A DNA stretch of 64,000 nucleotides from Pseudomonas kuykendallii (GTDB taxonomy: Bacteria; Pseudomonadota; Gammaproteobacteria; Pseudomonadales; Pseudomonadaceae): positions 636,258 through 700,257 of the forward strand of contig NZ_FNNU01000003.1 of the NCBI RefSeq assembly GCF_900106975.1, read 5' to 3'. A program made the position numbers and the translations under genes. The stretch's first letter is position 1, and each line of letters starts with the position of its first letter. Below, in pieces: positions 12,513 through 22,318 of this stretch. The notes under the pieces were generated by a model. That model was given only the letters and a program-made list of their open reading frames with translations, did no database searches and was not told where the DNA came from.

Positions 12513-12735
12513 ATCGACAGGATCTTCCACGCGTATGGATTGAGGACGCCCTGAACAGGACGCCCGGGCAGCCTCATGGCTGCATGCGAAAGGACGCATT
12601 CTACTCGGAAACGAACATGAGGAAAGCGGCGTCGTTTCGCGGTGCCATCATGGCCCGACGCCAGCGACAAGCCGTCGGCGCTGCGCGCATCGGGGTTCTG
12701 CTACTATCGCCCACCCACCCTGCCGACGACCCACC

Positions 12736-13191
12736 ATGTCCTTTCGCCCACTGCCAGGTCGCACGCCCGCCGCGCTGTTGCGCGAGGCGAAGCCGCTCAG
12801 AGCGCTGCTCGGCGCGGCGCTTCGTCTCGACCAGTTGCAGCGTCTGCTGGAAAGCCAGCTGCAGCCGGCGGCGCGCGAGCACTGCAAGGTGGCGAGCTGG
12901 CGCGAGGGCTGCCTGCTGCTGATCGTCACCGATGGCCACTGGGCGACGCGCCTGCGTTACCAGCAGCGCCGCCTGCAGCGCCAGTTGCAGACCCACGAGG
13001 CGTTCGCCGGGCTGACCCGCATCCTGTTCAAGGTGCAGCCACCGGTCGGCGTCACCCCGCCGCGGCGCAACAGCATGGTGCTGTCCCCCGCCGCGGCCGA
13101 GAGCATCCAGGCGACCGCCGACAACGTCAGCGACCCGAACCTGCGCGCCGCCCTCGAGCGGCTGGCCAGTCACGTCCAGGCCAAGCGCTGA
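12736..13191 (+). CDS. dciA: DUF721 protein, probable helicase loader DciA
   Basis: Protein of 151 aa with the DUF721/KH-like domain (LDQLQRLLESQL, then HCKVASWREGCLLLIV, then WATRLRYQQRRLQRQL). This family includes DciA, which loads the replicative helicase DnaB in bacteria that lack DnaC. It is next to secA and divergent from it, as usual for Pseudomonas dciA candidates. The C-terminal third is Pro/Ala-rich and low in complexity. The gene ends at a strong terminator. The family assignment is secure; the loader role is from family knowledge. Confidence 0.8.
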   Translation: MSFRPLPGRTPAALLREAKPLRALLGAALRLDQLQRLLESQLQPAAREHCKVASWREGCLLLIVTDGHWATRLRYQQRRLQRQLQTHEAFAGLTRILFKVQPPVGVTPPRRNSMVLSPAAAESIQATADNVSDPNLRAALERLASHVQAKR

Positions 13192-13205
13192 GCCCCGCGC
13201 AGACA

Positions 13206-13236
13206 TGAAAAAACCGGGCACGGCCCGGTTCTTTTG
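13206..13236 (+). terminator. Rho-independent terminator after dciA
   Basis: Hairpin aaccgggc / gcccggtt with a 3-base loop, A-run before and TTCTTTT after. The symmetrical A and T tracts mean it may also stop minus-strand transcripts from pagL. Confidence 0.85.
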
Positions 13237-13303
13237 TTCATCCAATGCTCCAGCCTGCTCTCGAGATCGCCTGCCGGTGGCCGCGACGGAGCATCGGCGG
13301 CGC

Positions 13304-13822
13304 TTAGAAGGACATGCGGTAATACAGCGAATACGCCTCCACGCCATCGTTGGGCTGGCTGATGCCGGCGTTGGAATAGTGGATGGCGCGCACGCCGACG
13401 TCGTGGCCGCCCGCGAAGCGCAGGCCGGCGCCGATGCGGTCCTCGAACTGGAACGAGGAACCCAGGTCGTTGCTTTCCAGCTCGGTGCTGGCGAACGCGG
13501 CGACGCCGATGCCGGCTTCCACGTAGGGCTTCACCGTATCGCCGGCGAACTCGTAGACGAACACTGGGGCGAAGGAAAGGCTATGGTTGCTGGCGGTATC
13601 GTCGCCTTCCCAGTAGGAGTAGGCGGCGTCCCAGTATCCGGTGAGGCGACCGACGTCGCTCTGGAACCAGCTTTTGCCGAAATCGAACTGGGTGCCCAGG
13701 CGGTAAACCATGGTCGAGTCCCCGGTCACACCGACCGACAAGGTGAGGTCGGCCGCCTGCGCGGTCATGGCGTGCCCCATGGAGAGAGCCACAGCAGCCG
13801 CCAGGGAGAACATTTTCTTCAT
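13304..13822 (-). CDS. pagL: Lipid A 3-O-deacylase PagL
   Basis: Outer-membrane beta-barrel enzyme of 172 aa that removes the 3-linked acyl chain of lipid A. A signal peptide spans residues 1-23 (ends HAMTAQA). Alternating beta strands fill the rest, and the active-site AIHYSNAGI holds the His-Ser pair; the conserved glutamate is in VEAYSLYY. The protein ends in F, typical for outer-membrane barrels. The start MKKMFSLAAAV at 13822 is required for the signal peptide. It lies downstream of murI, as PA4661 does of PA4662. Confidence 0.92.
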   Translation of the reverse strand: MKKMFSLAAAVALSMGHAMTAQAADLTLSVGVTGDSTMVYRLGTQFDFGKSWFQSDVGRLTGYWDAAYSYWEGDDTASNHSLSFAPVFVYEFAGDTVKPYVEAGIGVAAFASTELESNDLGSSFQFEDRIGAGLRFAGGHDVGVRAIHYSNAGISQPNDGVEAYSLYYRMSF

Positions 13823-13916
13823 CAGGAACGTCCTTAAAAGGTCTTGGAAATTATTAGTTAGCACGGCGTATAAATACTCGCGACGCCGACAAGAATCCAG
13901 CGCCAAACGAGACTTC

Positions 13917-14708
13917 CTAGGCAAATGTTTCAACTTCGCTACGTTCGCCCCACAGCACGGGTAGCAACGCCTCCAGCATCGCCGGGTCGCCACTGGTGAA
14001 GAACCTGGCGCTCGCCGGCCCCTCGGCGCGGCGCAGGCCATGCTCGTCCAGCAGATGCTCCAGTCGCCGCGCCACCGCCTCGCCGGTATCCACCAGCGCC
14101 ACCGAAGGCGGCAGCAACTGCGCCAGCAGCGGGCGCAGGAAGGGGTAGTGGGTGCAACCGAGGATCAGCGTGTCGCAGCCCTCGGCCAGCAGCGGTTCGA
14201 CGTAGCGCGACAACAGCGCGCGGGTCGCCTCGCCCTGCAACTCGCCGGCCTCGATCAGCTCGACCAGCCCCGGACAAGGCTGCGTAACCACCCGCACATC
14301 GGTGGCGAAGCGGTCGAGCAGCGCGGCGAACTTGGCGCTTTTCAGCGTGCCACTGGTCGCCAGCACGCCGACCACGCCGCTGCGCGTCGCCCGTGCCGCC
14401 GGCTTGACCGCCGGTTCCATGCCGACGATGGGCAGCCGTGGATAGCGCTCGCGCAGATCGGCCACGGCCGCCACGGTGGCGGTGTTGCATGCCAGCACCA
14501 GAGCCTTGGCGCCGCGGGCGAGCAGGAACTCGGTGATCCGCCGGCTGCGCTCGCGGATGAACTCCGGGGTCTTTTCGCCGTAGGGCACGTGGCCGCTGTC
14601 GGCGACGTAGAGCAGCGACTCGGCCGGCAGGCGCGTGCGAATCTCGCGCAGCACGGAAATCCCGCCGACGCCGGAATCGAAGACCCCTATGGGCGCCACA
14701 TCAGTCAT
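13917..14708 (-). CDS. murI: Glutamate racemase
   Basis: MurI, 263 aa, which makes D-glutamate for peptidoglycan. The N-terminal signature is [16 protein letters not shown]. The two catalytic cysteines are in [10 protein letters not shown] and [10 protein letters not shown], placed in the two half-domains as in the family. The start overlaps the end of moeB by 8 bases, so it is the last gene of the hemA-prfA-prmC-moeB-murI operon, which ends before pagL. Confidence 0.96.
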   Translation of the reverse strand: MTDVAPIGVFDSGVGGISVLREIRTRLPAESLLYVADSGHVPYGEKTPEFIRERSRRITEFLLARGAKALVLACNTATVAAVADLRERYPRLPIVGMEPAVKPAARATRSGVVGVLATSGTLKSAKFAALLDRFATDVRVVTQPCPGLVELIEAGELQGEATRALLSRYVEPLLAEGCDTLILGCTHYPFLRPLLAQLLPPSVALVDTGEAVARRLEHLLDEHGLRRAEGPASARFFTSGDPAMLEALLPVLWGERSEVETFA

Positions 14709-15456
14709 TTCGTCCTCCGCAGACCGGACATTCGGGGTCGCGACGCACCTTGAGTTCGCGAAAGCGACTGCCGAAGGCGTCGATCAGCAGCAGGCGACCC
14801 ACCAGCGGCTCGCCGAAACCGGCCAGCAGCTTCAACGCCTCCAGCGCCTGCAGGCTGCCGACCACGCCGACCAGCGGACCGACCACGCCGGCCTCGCTGC
14901 AGGTCAGCTCGGCTTCGCTGCCGTGGCCATAGAGGCAGTGGTAGCAAGGGCTGTCGACCTGGCGGGGATCGAACACCGAGAGCTGCCCCTCGAGACGGAT
15001 CGCGGCGCCGCTCACCAACGGCCTGCCGGTCGCCACGCAGGCGGCGTTGACCGCTTCGCGGGTGGCGAAGTTGTCCGAGCAGTCCAGCACCAGATCGACC
15101 GCCGCCACGGCGTCGGCCAGGCAATCCGCGTCCAGCGCAGCGCGGTGCGCGACCAGCCGCACCTCGGGGTTGAGCGCATGCAAACGCGCCATCGCCGAAT
15201 CGACCTTGGTCCGGCCGATGCTGACGCTGTCGTGGGCGATCTGCCGTTGCAGGTTGGTCAGGTCCACGGTGTCGAAATCCGCCAGGTGCAGCTCGCCCAC
15301 GCCGGCCGCGGCCAGGTACAGCGCCACCGGCGAGCCTAGCCCGCCGAGGCCGACGATCAGCACGCGGCTCTGCTTGAGGCGCAGTTGGCCGTCGACATCG
15401 ATCTGCTTGAGCAGGATTTGCCGGCTGTAGCGCAGCAGTTCGTCGTCAGTGAGCAT
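14701..15456 (-). CDS. moeB: ThiF/MoeB-type adenylyltransferase
   Basis: Protein of 251 aa of the E1-like family that adenylates the C-terminal glycine of MoaD (or ThiS) for molybdopterin (or thiamine) sulfur transfer. The N-terminus [16 protein letters not shown] and the nucleotide loop [14 protein letters not shown] are typical. The zinc-binding cysteine pairs are CYHC and CPVC. It lies 15 bases after prmC and overlaps murI. Specificity between MoaD and other sulfur carriers cannot be told from sequence alone. Confidence 0.9.
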   Translation of the reverse strand: MLTDDELLRYSRQILLKQIDVDGQLRLKQSRVLIVGLGGLGSPVALYLAAAGVGELHLADFDTVDLTNLQRQIAHDSVSIGRTKVDSAMARLHALNPEVRLVAHRAALDADCLADAVAAVDLVLDCSDNFATREAVNAACVATGRPLVSGAAIRLEGQLSVFDPRQVDSPCYHCLYGHGSEAELTCSEAGVVGPLVGVVGSLQALEALKLLAGFGEPLVGRLLLIDAFGSRFRELKVRRDPECPVCGGRND

Positions 15457-15471
15457 CCAGCGCCCTCCCGT

Positions 15472-16299
15472 TCATGCCCGTCGCCCCAGGCTGATGCGTT
15501 CGTGGCCGGCGAGGTCGCGGCGGCTGTCGACCTCGGCAAAGCCCGCGGCGCAGAGCAACCGGCGCACCGCATCCGCCTGCTCGAAGCCGTGTTCGAGCAG
15601 CAGCCAGCCATCCGGCTGCAGGTAGGCCGGCGCCTGCGCGACGATCAGGCGGATGTCGTCCAGCCCGTCGGCGCCGGACACCAGCGCGCTGGCCGGTTCG
15701 AAGCGCACGTCGCCCTCGTTCAGGTGACGGTCGTCCGCGGCTATATAAGGTGGGTTGCTGACGATCAGCTCGAAACGCTGCCCGGTCAGCGCGGAAAACC
15801 AGTGGCTGTGCGCGAAGCGCGCATTGTCCAGACCGAGGCGCTGCCGGTTGCGTTCGGCCAGCGCAACGGCCTCGGCTACGCGATCGACGCCGACGACCGA
15901 CCAGCCCTGGCGCTCGCTCGCCAGCGCCAGGGCGATGGCGCCGCTGCCGGTGCCGAGGTCGAGCACCCGCTGCGACGTCGCGGGTAGCAGGTCGAGCGTG
16001 GTTTCCACCAGCAGTTCGGTGTCCGGCCGCGGGATCAGGGTGTCCGGCGCCACTTCCAGCTCAAGGCTCCAGAAGCCCTGGCGGCCGAGGATGTAGGCCA
16101 CCGGCTCGCCGCCCCGGCGACGCGCCAGATCGCGGGAAAAGCGCTCGACCGCCGCCGCGTCGACGTCCTTCTCCGGCCAGGTGCGCAGATGGCTGCGCGG
16201 CTTGCCCAGCGCGGCGGCGAGCAGCAGCTCGGCGTCCAGGCGCGCGCTCGGCGAGTCGGGCAGGTCGGCGTTGGCGAGCAGCGATTGGATGGTCGGCAT
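15472..16299 (-). CDS. prmC: Release factor glutamine methyltransferase
   Basis: PrmC (HemK), 275 aa, which methylates the glutamine of the GGQ motif in RF1 and RF2. The N-terminal helical domain binds the release factor. The SAM-binding motif is VLDLGTGSGAIALALA, and the catalytic NPPY is in IVSNPPYIAADD. It follows its substrate gene prfA by 52 bases, a widely conserved pairing. Confidence 0.95.
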   Translation of the reverse strand: MPTIQSLLANADLPDSPSARLDAELLLAAALGKPRSHLRTWPEKDVDAAAVERFSRDLARRRGGEPVAYILGRQGFWSLELEVAPDTLIPRPDTELLVETTLDLLPATSQRVLDLGTGSGAIALALASERQGWSVVGVDRVAEAVALAERNRQRLGLDNARFAHSHWFSALTGQRFELIVSNPPYIAADDRHLNEGDVRFEPASALVSGADGLDDIRLIVAQAPAYLQPDGWLLLEHGFEQADAVRRLLCAAGFAEVDSRRDLAGHERISLGRRA

Positions 16300-16351
16300 C
16301 TGTCCCTCGTGGCGTGGATCGCGTGCAACCGATCCCTCGTGCGGCGACCCG

Positions 16352-17434
16352 TCAGTCGCCCAGCGCGGCCAGTTGATCGGCCTGGAATTCCAGCAGCAGC
16401 GGTTCGATGACCTGCTCGAGGGTGCCGGCGATGACTTCGTTGAGCGAGTACAGGGTCAGGTTGATGCGGTGATCGGTGACCCGGCCCTGGGGGAAATTGT
16501 AGGTACGGATGCGCTCGGAGCGATCGCCGGAGCCGACCAGCAGACGCCGGGTGTCGGAGATTTCCTTGTGCGCGGCGGCGTCCTGCTGGTCCTGCAGCTT
16601 GGCCGCCAGCCAGGCCATCGCCTTGGCGCGGTTCTTGTGCTGCGAGCGCTCCTCCTGGCATTCGACGACGATGCCCGACGGCAAGTGGGTGATGCGGATC
16701 GCCGAGTCGGTCTTGTTCACGTGCTGACCACCGGCGCCCGAGGAGCGGTAGGTGTCGACGCGCAGGTCGGCCGGGTTGATCTCGATGGCGGCCTGCTCGT
16801 CGGGCTCGGGCAACACCGCCACAGTGCATGCCGAGGTATGGATGCGCCCCTGCGATTCGGTCTCAGGAACGCGCTGCACGCGGTGCGCGCCGGACTCGAA
16901 CTTGAGCTTGGCGAAAACGTTGTCGCCCTCGACGCGGGAAATCACCTCTTTATAGCCGCCATGCTCGCCGACGCTCTCGGAGAGAATCTCCACGCGCCAG
17001 CCCTGGCGTTCGGCGTAACGCGAATACATGCGGAACAGGTCGCCGGCAAAGATCGCCGCCTCGTCACCACCGGTGCCGGCGCGCACTTCGAGGAACACGT
17101 TGCGGCCGTCGTTCGGGTCGCGCGGCAGCAGCATGCGTTGCAGGCGCTCTTCGAGGGCGACCAACCGCTCCTTGGCCGAGGCGACTTCCTCCTCGGCCAT
17201 CTCGCGCAGGTCCGCGTCGCTGTCCTTGAGCAGCGCCTGCGCGCCCTCCAGGTCGTCCTGCACCTTGCGGAACTCGCGATAGGCCTGGACCACCGGCTCG
17301 ACCTCGGCATATTCGCGGGAATAGGCGCGGAAGCGGGTCTGATCGGAAATCACTTCGGCGTCGCCGAGCAACGCGGTGAGCTCATCAAAGCGGTCGTGGA
17401 GGATGTCCAGCTTGTTCAGCAGCGAAGCTTTCAT
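16352..17434 (-). CDS. prfA: Peptide chain release factor 1
   Basis: RF1, 360 aa, which ends translation at UAG and UAA. The codon-reading tripeptide is P-E-T in [14 protein letters not shown] (PxT type of RF1), and the peptide-release motif GGQ is in [14 protein letters not shown]. The length is standard. It overlaps the hemA stop by 4 bases, so it is coupled to hemA as in E. coli. Confidence 0.97.
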   Translation of the reverse strand: MKASLLNKLDILHDRFDELTALLGDAEVISDQTRFRAYSREYAEVEPVVQAYREFRKVQDDLEGAQALLKDSDADLREMAEEEVASAKERLVALEERLQRMLLPRDPNDGRNVFLEVRAGTGGDEAAIFAGDLFRMYSRYAERQGWRVEILSESVGEHGGYKEVISRVEGDNVFAKLKFESGAHRVQRVPETESQGRIHTSACTVAVLPEPDEQAAIEINPADLRVDTYRSSGAGGQHVNKTDSAIRITHLPSGIVVECQEERSQHKNRAKAMAWLAAKLQDQQDAAAHKEISDTRRLLVGSGDRSERIRTYNFPQGRVTDHRINLTLYSLNEVIAGTLEQVIEPLLLEFQADQLAALGD

Positions 17435-18708
17435 TGCGAGCTCTTGTTCGGCGCGCCCTCGTCGAGGGCGAAGAGTTCCTGGGCCACGGTCAGCGCGTCG
17501 ATGCGCCCTTCGGCGGAGAGTTTCTTCAGTTGCACGCTGGGTGCGTGCAGCAGTTTGTTGGTCAGCCCGCGCGCCAGCTGTGCCAGCACCTCCTCGGCGC
17601 TACCGCCGTTGGCCAGCAGCCGCTGGGCCTTGAGCAATTCCTCGTCGCGCAGCCGTTCGGCCTGCTGGCGATAGGCGCGCAGTACGTCCACCGCGGCCAG
17701 CTCGCGCAGGCGCAGCATGAAGTCGCCGGCGCCCGAGCTGACCAGATCCTCGGCGGCCATCGCCGCGCCCTGGCGGCTCTTGAGGTTCTCCGCGACCACT
17801 TCGTGAAGGTCGTCGACGGTGTACAGGTAAACGTCGTCCAGCTCGCCGACCTGGGCTTCGATATCCCGCGGGACGGCGATGTCGACCATGAACATCGGCT
17901 TGTGCTTGCGCAGGCGCAGGGCGTTTTCCACCGCGCCCTTGCCGAGGATCGGCAACTGGCTGGCGGTGGAGCTGATCACGATGTCGCTGTTGATCAGCTC
18001 CTGCGGAATCTCCGAAAGCAGCACCGCATGGGCGCCGAACTGCTCGGCGAGGACGCTCGCGCGCTCCAGGGTGCGGTTGGCGACGACGATGCGCTTGATG
18101 CCCTGCTCGTGCAGGTGGCGGGCGACCAGGGTGATGGTCTCGCCCGCGCCGATCAGCAGCGCCTGGCTGCGGTTGAGGTCACTGAAGATCTGCTTGGCCA
18201 GGCTCACCGCGGCGAAGGCCACGGACACCGGGTTCTCGCCAATAGCGGTATCGGTGCGCACGGTCTTGGCGGTACTGAAGGTGGCCTGGAACAGCCTGCC
18301 GAGCAGCGGCCCGACGGTGCCGGCCTCCCGCGCTACGGCGTAGGCGGACTTCATCTGGCCGAGGATCTGCGGCTCGCCGAGCACCATCGAGTCGAGCCCG
18401 GAGGCGACGCGCATCATGTGCCGCACCGCCTCGTCGTCAGTGTGCACGTAGGCGCAGGCGCGCAGTTCGTCGAGACTCAGGCGGTGATAGTTGGCCAGCC
18501 AGGCGAGCACCGCGTCGGCTTCGAGCTGGTCCTGTTCCAGGTACAGCTCGCTGCGGTTGCAGGTGGAGAGGATCGCGGCCTCGCGGCTCGGGGTGATCCG
18601 ACACAGCTGCTGCAGGGCCTCGACCAGTTGCTCGGGCGTGAACGCCACGCGCTCGCGCACGTCCACCGAGGCGGTCTTGTGGTTGATACCAAGAGCGAGG
18701 AAGGCCAT
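17431..18708 (-). CDS. hemA: Glutamyl-tRNA reductase
   Basis: HemA, 425 aa, which reduces glutamyl-tRNA(Glu) to glutamate-1-semialdehyde, the first step of haem synthesis by the C5 route. The catalytic cysteine is in [11 protein letters not shown] near residue 50. The NADPH-binding motif is [16 protein letters not shown], and the dimerisation domain is C-terminal. It is the first gene of a five-gene operon and divergent from the TPR lipoprotein gene, with 210 bases between. Confidence 0.97.
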   Translation of the reverse strand: MAFLALGINHKTASVDVRERVAFTPEQLVEALQQLCRITPSREAAILSTCNRSELYLEQDQLEADAVLAWLANYHRLSLDELRACAYVHTDDEAVRHMMRVASGLDSMVLGEPQILGQMKSAYAVAREAGTVGPLLGRLFQATFSTAKTVRTDTAIGENPVSVAFAAVSLAKQIFSDLNRSQALLIGAGETITLVARHLHEQGIKRIVVANRTLERASVLAEQFGAHAVLLSEIPQELINSDIVISSTASQLPILGKGAVENALRLRKHKPMFMVDIAVPRDIEAQVGELDDVYLYTVDDLHEVVAENLKSRQGAAMAAEDLVSSGAGDFMLRLRELAAVDVLRAYRQQAERLRDEELLKAQRLLANGGSAEEVLAQLARGLTNKLLHAPSVQLKKLSAEGRIDALTVAQELFALDEGAPNKSSQ

Positions 18709-18918
18709 GCAGGGTCGCTAAGCAGATCGGAAGGCGCGCAATTGTCCTACTTCGCCCTGCGCGGGACAACCTCCTCCGATGGATTGGCTCGATTGACATC
18801 CGCCGGACGCGTGCGCCGACGCCGTGGCAGAGCGTGCCGGCCGTTCACCAGCGGCCATGGGCTTGCCTGGCGGCATGTGTCATGATGCCCCGACCGCAGG
18901 TTAGTCGCATTTTCCTCT

Positions 18919-20649
18919 ATGAATAGATCCTTCGCGTTGCTGGCCGCCCTGGCTTTCATCGGTGGCTGCCAGTCCATGGCTCCAACCTCGACCGACAAAC
19001 CGTCGACCGAGGATACCCGCAGTCCTGCCGCCGCACCGGCCAAGCCGCAGGTCTACGGCTCGTTCGACGAAGAAACCCTTTACTCGCTGTTGGTCGCCGA
19101 GCTGGCCGGGCAACGCAATCGCTTCGATCTGGCACTGGGCAACTACGTGCAGCAGGCGAACGCGACCCAGGACCCGGCCGTCGCCGAGCGCGCCTTCCGC
19201 ATCGCCGAATACCTGGGCGCCGAACAGGCTGCCCTGGACAGCGCGATGATCTGGGCCACCAATGCCCCGGACAACCTCGACGCCCAGCGCGCCGCCGCCA
19301 TCCAGCTCGCCCGCGCCGGTAACTACGACGAGTCCATGACGTACATGGAGAAAGTCCTGCAGGGCCAGGGCGACACCCATTTCGACTTCCTCGCGCTGTC
19401 CGCCGCGGAGACCGACCCCGACACCCGCGCCGGCCTGCTGCAGAGCTTCGAGCGTCTGCTGACCAAGTACCCGGCCAACGGCCAGCTGCTGTTCGGCAAG
19501 GCACTGCTGCTGCAACAGGACGGCCGCCCGCAGGAAGCCCTGCAACTGCTCGAGGACCAGCCGGCGACCACCGACGAAGTCGCCCCGCTGCTGCTCCGCG
19601 TGCGCTTGCTGCAAAGCCTGAAACGTGGCGACGAAGCCGTTCCGCTGCTGGAAAAGGCTCTGCGCCAGCATCCGGATGACAAGCGCGTGCGCCTCACCTA
19701 TGCGCGCGTGCTGGTCGAAGAAGGGCGCATGGACGACGCCAAGCGCGAGTTCTCGGCCCTCGTCCAGCAATTCCCCGATGACGACGACCTGCGCTTCTCC
19801 CTGGCGCTGGTGAGCATGGAGGCCAGCGCCTGGCCGGAGGCCCGCAGCTACCTGCAGGAACTGATCGAGCGCGGTAGCCATGTCGACGCCGCGCACTTCA
19901 ACCTGGGCCGCGTCCTCGAGCAGCTCGGCGACAGCGACAGTGCGCTGGTCGAGTATTCGCTGGTCGGCCCGGGCAACGACTACCTGCCGGCACAGGTGCG
20001 CCAGGCGGAAATCCTCTTCGACCAGAAGCGCTACGACGAGGCCTCCGCGCGCCTGGCCAAGGCACGCGACGAGCAACCGGACTACGCCATCCAGCTCTAC
20101 CTGATCGAATCCGAGTCGCTGAGCAAACGGCAGTTGCAGGATCGCGCCTGGACGCTGATGCAACAGGCGCTGAAGCAGTATCCGGACGACTCCGACCTGC
20201 TCTACACCCGCGCCATGCTCGCGGAAAAACGCAACGACCTGGCGCAACTGGAGAAGGACCTGCGGCTGATCATCCAGCGCGAGCCGGACAACGCCATGGC
20301 GCTCAACGCCCTCGGCTATACCCTCGCCGACCGCACCACGCGCTTCGAGGAAGCCCGCCAGCTGATCGAGCAGGCGCACCAGCTCAACCCGCAGGACCCG
20401 GCGATCCTCGACAGCCTCGGCTGGGTGAATTACCGTCTGGGCAACCTCGACGAGGCCGAGCGGCTGCTGCGCCAGGCGCTGCAGCAGTTCCCCGACCACG
20501 AAGTCGCCGCTCATCTGGGCGAGGTGCTGTGGGCGCAGGGCAAACAGAAAGAAGCGAAGAAAATCTGGTCCGATGCGCTGAAAGCCCAACCTGACAGCCC
20601 GGTGCTGCGCGAAACGCTGCAGCGCCATTCCGGATCCGAGACGCCCTGA
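18919..20649 (+). CDS. TPR-repeat outer-membrane lipoprotein
   Basis: Protein of 576 aa. It starts with a lipoprotein signal peptide ending in a lipobox (LAFIGGC, cysteine at residue 17). The rest is a row of tetratricopeptide repeats, such as NALGYTLADRTTRFEEARQL and ILDSLGWVNYRLGNLDEAE near the C-terminus. It probably acts as a periplasmic scaffold anchored in a membrane. It sits 3 bases before lolB, so it may work with lipoprotein sorting, but that is inference. It matches PA4667 by order. Confidence 0.88.
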   Translation: MNRSFALLAALAFIGGCQSMAPTSTDKPSTEDTRSPAAAPAKPQVYGSFDEETLYSLLVAELAGQRNRFDLALGNYVQQANATQDPAVAERAFRIAEYLGAEQAALDSAMIWATNAPDNLDAQRAAAIQLARAGNYDESMTYMEKVLQGQGDTHFDFLALSAAETDPDTRAGLLQSFERLLTKYPANGQLLFGKALLLQQDGRPQEALQLLEDQPATTDEVAPLLLRVRLLQSLKRGDEAVPLLEKALRQHPDDKRVRLTYARVLVEEGRMDDAKREFSALVQQFPDDDDLRFSLALVSMEASAWPEARSYLQELIERGSHVDAAHFNLGRVLEQLGDSDSALVEYSLVGPGNDYLPAQVRQAEILFDQKRYDEASARLAKARDEQPDYAIQLYLIESESLSKRQLQDRAWTLMQQALKQYPDDSDLLYTRAMLAEKRNDLAQLEKDLRLIIQREPDNAMALNALGYTLADRTTRFEEARQLIEQAHQLNPQDPAILDSLGWVNYRLGNLDEAERLLRQALQQFPDHEVAAHLGEVLWAQGKQKEAKKIWSDALKAQPDSPVLRETLQRHSGSETP

Positions 20650-20652
20650 CTT

Positions 20653-21288
20653 ATGCCTGCCGTTCGTTTATTCCTGATTGCCAGCCTGATCGCCCTGCTC
20701 GCCGGCTGCGCCGGCCTGACCTCCCGTGAAGCCGTCGAAGGCAGCGGTGACGCCGCCACCTGGAAAGCCCACAAGGAGCGCGTGACCCGCCTCGACGGCT
20801 GGCAGATCGACGGCAAGGTCGGCATCCGCGCGCTGCAGCCTTCCGCCGGCAGCCAGAGCGGCAGCGGCACGCTATTCTGGCTGCAACGCCAGGACTACTT
20901 CGACATCCGCCTGTCCGGCCCGCTCGGCCGCGGCGCCGCCCGCCTCACCGGACGCGAAGGCGCGGTGACGCTGGAAGTCGCCAACCAGGGTCGCTATCAG
21001 GCCGAGTCGCCGGAAGCGCTGCTCGAACAGCAACTCGGCTGGCGCCTGCCAGTGTCCCACCTGCTCTGGTGGGTTCGCGGCCTGCCCGCCCCGGACAGCA
21101 AGAGCCGCGTGACCCTGGACGGCAACAGCCACCTGGCGCGCCTGGAACAGGACGGCTGGCAGGTGGAATACCTGAGCTACGCCGAGCAGGACGGCTACGC
21201 ATTGCCGGAGCGGATCAAGCTGCACGGCAGCGACCTCAACGTCACCCTGGTGATCAAGGACTGGCAACCGCGCCAGCTCGGCCAGTGA
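20653..21288 (+). CDS. lolB: Outer-membrane lipoprotein receptor LolB
   Basis: LolB, 211 aa, which accepts lipoproteins from LolA and inserts them in the outer membrane. The lipobox LLAGC is at residues 15-20. The mature part has the LolB pattern: [11 protein letters not shown], then [21 protein letters not shown], split over a beta sandwich, and [14 protein letters not shown] in the middle. Its stop codon overlaps the ispE start (TGATG). It lies in the TPR-lolB-ispE operon. Confidence 0.95.
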   Translation: MPAVRLFLIASLIALLAGCAGLTSREAVEGSGDAATWKAHKERVTRLDGWQIDGKVGIRALQPSAGSQSGSGTLFWLQRQDYFDIRLSGPLGRGAARLTGREGAVTLEVANQGRYQAESPEALLEQQLGWRLPVSHLLWWVRGLPAPDSKSRVTLDGNSHLARLEQDGWQVEYLSYAEQDGYALPERIKLHGSDLNVTLVIKDWQPRQLGQ

Positions 21289-22136
21289 TGCACGACCGCC
21301 TGACCCTGCCGGCGCCGGCGAAACTCAACCTGATGCTGCATATCCTCGGCCGTCGCGCCGACGGCTATCACGAGTTGCAGACGCTGTTCCAGTTCCTCGA
21401 TTACGCCGACGAGCTGAGCTTCCGGGTTCGCGAGGACGGCGCGATCCATCTGCACAGCGACATCCCCGGCGTCCCCCACGACAGCAACCTGATCGTGCGC
21501 GCCGCCCGCCAACTGCAGCGCGACAGCGACACCTCGCTGGGCGCCGACATCTGGCTGGAAAAGCACCTGCCGATGGGTGGCGGAATCGGCGGCGGTAGCT
21601 CCGATGCGGCCACCACCCTGCTCGGCCTTCACCATCTCTGGCGGCTCGACTGGAGCGTCGATCGCCTCGCGGCGCTGGGCCTGAGCCTGGGCGCGGACGT
21701 ACCGGTGTTCGTCCGCGGCCATGCGGCATTCGCCGAGGGCGTGGGCGAAGCGCTGACCCCGGTCGAGCTGGAAGAACCCTGGTTTCTCGTCGCGATTCCG
21801 CAAGTCGCTGTCAGCACAGCAGAAATTTTCAACGACACGGAGTTGACACGAAATACTCCCGCCATTACAGTGCGCACCGTTCTCGAACAGGGCGGTCGTA
21901 ATGACTGTCAGTCGGTTGTCGAGAAGCGTTACCCGGATGTTCGTAACGCTTTGATCTTGCTAAACAAATTTGTTTCGGCTAGATTAACCGGCACTGGTTG
22001 TTGCGTGTTTGGGTCCTTCCCAAGCAAAGCCGAAGCTGATAAAGTCGCGGCCCAACTTCCAGCCTCCCTGCCAGGATTTGTAGCGAAAGGCAGCAACGTT
22101 TCGATGTTGCAGCGCAAGCTTCAGAGCCTGTCCTGA
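21288..22136 (+). CDS. ispE: 4-diphosphocytidyl-2-C-methyl-D-erythritol kinase
   Basis: IspE, 282 aa, a GHMP kinase in the MEP isoprenoid pathway. The N-terminal [21 protein letters not shown] and the ATP loop [17 protein letters not shown] are diagnostic. The start ATG at 21288 overlaps the lolB stop. The last third (from about 21810) is clearly richer in A and T than the first part and holds promoter-like sequences for the tRNA-Gln and prs genes that follow. Confidence 0.96.
   Translation: MHDRLTLPAPAKLNLMLHILGRRADGYHELQTLFQFLDYADELSFRVREDGAIHLHSDIPGVPHDSNLIVRAARQLQRDSDTSLGADIWLEKHLPMGGGIGGGSSDAATTLLGLHHLWRLDWSVDRLAALGLSLGADVPVFVRGHAAFAEGVGEALTPVELEEPWFLVAIPQVAVSTAEIFNDTELTRNTPAITVRTVLEQGGRNDCQSVVEKRYPDVRNALILLNKFVSARLTGTGCCVFGSFPSKAEADKVAAQLPASLPGFVAKGSNVSMLQRKLQSLS
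21843..21871 (+). promoter_or_regulatory. Candidate sigma-70 promoter inside ispE
   Basis: TTGACA at 21843-21848, a 17-base spacer, then TACAGT at 21866-21871. It points to tRNA-Gln and prs. A second, weaker pair (TTGCTA, 17 bases, TAGATT) lies near 21957-21986. Both are in the AT-rich end of ispE. Prediction from consensus only. Confidence 0.35.
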
Positions 22137-22147
22137 GAAGCAGATAC

Positions 22148-22222
22148 AGGGGCGTCGCCAAGCGGTAAGGCAGCAGGTTTTGATCCTGCCATGCGTTGGT
22201 TCGAATCCAGCCGCCCCTGCCA
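22148..22222 (+). tRNA. tRNA-Gln (anticodon TTG)
   Basis: A 75-base cloverleaf with encoded CCA. The acceptor stem is aggggcg / cgcccct, the anticodon stem gcagg / cctgc encloses loop ttttgat with TTG at 22180-22182, and the T-loop is ggttcgaatcc. It begins 12 bases after the ispE stop. Confidence 0.97.
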
Positions 22223-22231
22223 TATTTTATG

Positions 22232-22280
22232 AAGCTGTTCAAGATCGCCGCTTCGGCAGCCAGATTTTGAACAGCTTTTT
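22232..22280 (+). terminator. Terminator-like hairpin between tRNA-Gln and prs
   Basis: Arms aagctgttcaa (22232-22242) and ttgaacagctt (22267-22277) are perfect complements, with an inner gccg/cggc stem and a T-run after. It fits a terminator for the tRNA transcript or an attenuator in the prs leader, since prs starts only 39 bases later. Confidence 0.65.
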
Positions 22281-22318
22281 AATTCATCAGGTCCACCCTC
22301 AGCCGGCAGGTACTGCGC

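Noticed and set aside
9657..12554. Open frame of 965 codons opposite secA
   Set aside because: An antisense frame caused by GC-rich codon bias. The translated text is Leu/Val/Gly-rich without motifs, and SecA is certain.
12513..12735. secM-like regulator upstream of secA
   Set aside because: No short frame with a signal peptide and arrest motif is seen in the 223-base gap.
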